DNA from: DATLGB01 sp038232275
GTDB taxonomy: Bacteria > Actinomycetota > Thermoleophilia > Solirubrobacterales > Solirubrobacteraceae
Direction of reading: 5' to 3'
DNA length: 30,985 nt
Assembly: GCA_038232275.1 (NCBI GenBank)
Contig: JBBSIC010000038.1
Coordinates: forward strand, 1-30,985
Shown here: piece by piece, positions 29,264 to 30,985 of the stretch
Numbering within the stretch: the first letter of the stretch is position 1
Layout: each line of letters opens with the position of its first letter
The notes under the pieces: model-generated
Told to the model about the DNA's origin: nothing
Databases searched by the model: none
Seen by the model: only the letters and a program-made list of their open reading frames with translations
Translations under genes and position numbers: made by a program

Positions 29264-30664
29264 ATGACCACGTCGCCGATTCGCGTCGTTCGCAGCGGCT
29301 GGGTGTTGGCCGTGCTGCTGGTGGGGCCGTTCATGGCCCAGGCGGACGCGACGATCGCCAACGTCGCCACCCCGTCCATCCACGCCGACCTCGACGCGTC
29401 GGGCGCGGCGCTGGAGCTCGTGATCGGCGGCTACCTGATCGCGTTCGCGGTGCTGTTGATCACCGGCGCCCGCCTCGGCCAGACCCACGGCTACAAGCGG
29501 CTGTTCGTGATCGGCATCGGCACGTTCAGCCTCGCGTCGCTGCTGTGCGGGCTGGCTCCCAGCCCGATCGTCCTCGTCGCTGCGCGGATCCTGCAGGGCG
29601 CCGGCGCAGCGTTGATGTTCCCCCAGACGTTGACGGGCATCCAGCTGAGCTTCTCCGGCGACGCGCGCATCCGCGCGATCGGGCTCTACGCCATCGCGCT
29701 CTCGGCCGGCGCCGTGATCGGCCAGATCCTCGGAGGGGCGCTCATCGCCGCCGACCTGGCCGGCACCCAGTGGCGCGCGATCTTCCTGATCAACGTCCCT
29801 GTGGGCATCGCCGCGATCGTGGCCGCCGTGCGCTACCTGCCCTCCGACGCCGCCCGCGTCTCACGGCACATCGACCTCGCGGGCGTCGCCCTGCTGTCGG
29901 CCAGCCTGCTGCTCGTGGTCCTCCCGCTGAGCGTGGGCCGGAGCCAGAGTTGGCCGGCGTGGGCGCTGGTGTGCCTGGTCGCGAGCGTGCCCGCGTTCGT
30001 CTGGTTCCTCGCCGCCCAACGCCGCCTCGCCGACCGCGGCGGAGCCCCGCTGGTCAACGTGCGCATCCTCGCCGCCCGCCCCGTCCTGTGGGCCCTGTCG
30101 ACCCTGCTGGCCGCGACCGGCAGCTACTACGCGCTGCTGTTCACGCTCGCCCAGTACCTCCAGCAGGGCCTCGGACACAGCGCGCTGGTCTCCGGGCTCA
30201 CGCTGGTCCCCTGGGTCGCCGCCTTCGGCGTCGCCGGGCAGGTCGTCCGGCGCCTGCCCGCCCGGCTCGTCGCCCGGGCACCCACGGCGGGCTGCCTGCT
30301 GCTCGCCGTCGCCTATGCGGCGATCAGCGCCACCCTGTTCGCCGGCCGCCACGACGAGGGCCTGCTCGTGGTGCTGCTCAGCTTCGGCGGTCTCGGGCTC
30401 GGGACGCAGTTCAGCGCCCTGATCGGGCACCTCACCACCGTCGTCGCGCCCGACTACGCCGCCGACATCAGCGGGGTGAGCACGACCGGGATCCAGATCG
30501 GCGGGGCGCTCGGCGTCGCCGCCCTCGGGACCCTCTACCTGAGCCTGACGCCGACCGGAGCGGTGCACGCCACCCACGCATTCGCCGTCACCACCCTGGC
30601 ATTCGCCGCCATCGCGCTGCTCGCCACCGCCATGGCCCACCACGCCACGCGCCCGGCGCGCTGA
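29264..30664 (+). CDS. MFS drug exporter, DHA2 (EmrB/QacA) type
   Basis: 466-residue membrane protein with about 14 hydrophobic segments. Motif D/A-type sequences: GPFMAQADATIANVATPSI in TM1, LLITGARLGQTHGYKR (motif A, loop 2-3), ARILQGAGAALMFPQ (TM4), and the antiporter motif C-like GAVIGQILGGALI. It likely exports hydrophobic drugs or metabolites in exchange for protons. ATG 29264 lacks an obvious ribosome-binding site. It is divergent from the ECF sigma gene; whether the sigma factor drives it is open. Confidence 0.93.
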   Translation: MTTSPIRVVRSGWVLAVLLVGPFMAQADATIANVATPSIHADLDASGAALELVIGGYLIAFAVLLITGARLGQTHGYKRLFVIGIGTFSLASLLCGLAPSPIVLVAARILQGAGAALMFPQTLTGIQLSFSGDARIRAIGLYAIALSAGAVIGQILGGALIAADLAGTQWRAIFLINVPVGIAAIVAAVRYLPSDAARVSRHIDLAGVALLSASLLLVVLPLSVGRSQSWPAWALVCLVASVPAFVWFLAAQRRLADRGGAPLVNVRILAARPVLWALSTLLAATGSYYALLFTLAQYLQQGLGHSALVSGLTLVPWVAAFGVAGQVVRRLPARLVARAPTAGCLLLAVAYAAISATLFAGRHDEGLLVVLLSFGGLGLGTQFSALIGHLTTVVAPDYAADISGVSTTGIQIGGALGVAALGTLYLSLTPTGAVHATHAFAVTTLAFAAIALLATAMAHHATRPAR

Positions 30665-30773
30665 CTTCGCGGCACGTGGCGACCTCACGAACGCCGCGAG
30701 CCAGACGTCATACGAACTGAAAGCACCGAAGGCGCTCCAACGCTCGATCACCAACCACAAGTGAGGTACCGCA

Positions 30774-30985
30774 TGTCCATTGAAGACAACAAGGCCGTCG
30801 TCGGTCGCTGGTTCGCGGAGTTCTGGGGGCCCGACTACAACCCCGGGGTCATCGACGAGCTGGCCGCCCCGGACATCCGCTTCGAGTACTCGATGCACGC
30901 GGCCTGCCGCGGCCGCGACGAGGTGCGCGAGTTCGCCACGAAGTTCCGTTCGGCATTCCCGGACCTCGCGTTCGGAGCGACGGCC
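30774..30985 (+). CDS. SnoaL-like/NTF2-fold protein, 3'-truncated by window end
   Basis: 70 complete codons visible: MSIEDNKAVVGRWFAEFWGP, then VIDELAAPDIRFEYS, a Cys-containing CRGRDEVREFATKF and FPDLAF. This is the N-terminal half of a SnoaL/ester-cyclase-like small protein (usual length 120-150), a cone-shaped NTF2 fold used by hydrolases, isomerases and cyclases. ATG 30774 with a good ribosome-binding site (GAGGT, 30763-30767). Its place 110 bp after the exporter suggests a separate or loosely linked transcript. Substrate unknown. Confidence 0.85.

Noticed and set aside
1..30985. tRNA, rRNA, CRISPR array, transposase or integrase
   Set aside because: I found no tRNA-like cloverleaf, spaced direct-repeat array or recombinase motif. 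A tRNAscan/CRISPR search could find something I missed.

Overview
The window comes from a very GC-rich, probably actinobacterial chromosome. Codon use, the many GTG/TTG starts, a wax-ester synthase/DGAT homologue, CsbD-type proteins and a lysine/alanine-rich histone-like protein suit Actinomycetota, and the mix recalls Thermoleophilia (Solirubrobacterales). That placement is inference; no rRNA, tRNA, CRISPR array or complete mobile element was seen.

Layout. 1-6161: a 5'-truncated L,D-transpeptidase, a convergent WS/DGAT acyltransferase, divergent ribonuclease D, a small AT3-richer patch (hypothetical gene plus truncated DUF488 gene), then typA/bipA. 6162-9633: a gene-poor stretch with one copy of a dispersed repeat, a TetR regulator with a palindromic operator, CsbD, a degenerate UbiB/AarF-like pseudokinase and two coupled coiled-coil proteins. 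9702-13710: FAD-linked oxidase, Nudix hydrolase, and a two-gene unit of arginine-deiminase/DDAH-like enzyme and M20 carbamoylase/amidase. 13774-16833: lipoprotein, YaaA, CMAS-like methyltransferase, DedA-like membrane protein and histone-like protein. 16947-18506: a decayed acyltransferase, a lipoprotein and a decayed cation (CDF) transporter. 18503-21453: thiC with its TPP riboswitch, translationally coupled to an FmdE-like protein; merR upstream of it and a divergent CC-motif small protein. 21492-25560: an RCK-type channel, a CooC/MinD-like ATPase interrupted by one in-frame TGA, a DUF234 ATPase behind stacked inverted repeats, and a solo DnaJ-type zinc finger. 25589-27791: a gene graveyard (histidine kinase, FtsX tail, SDR tail, DUF3224). 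27878-30985: an ECF sigma factor and Ogt-type methyltransferase, a divergent DHA2-type MFS exporter, and a partial SnoaL-like gene.

Most notable observation: the CooC-like ATPase (minus strand, 23667 to 22921) reads through in one frame except for a TGA at codon 105, where the family's CxC motif is expected. A perfect 7-bp stem with the loop GGTCA starts 13 nt after the TGA. This fits the bacterial SECIS layout, so the gene may encode a selenocysteine-containing CooC-type ATPase. Because several neighbouring genes are genuine wrecks, a plain nonsense mutation remains the main alternative.

Other points of interest: the 3' end of merR runs through the thiC riboswitch aptamer; a deiminase and a carbamoylase are paired; a kinase fold has lost its metal-binding residues; and several well-formed operator-like palindromes lie at divergent promoters.
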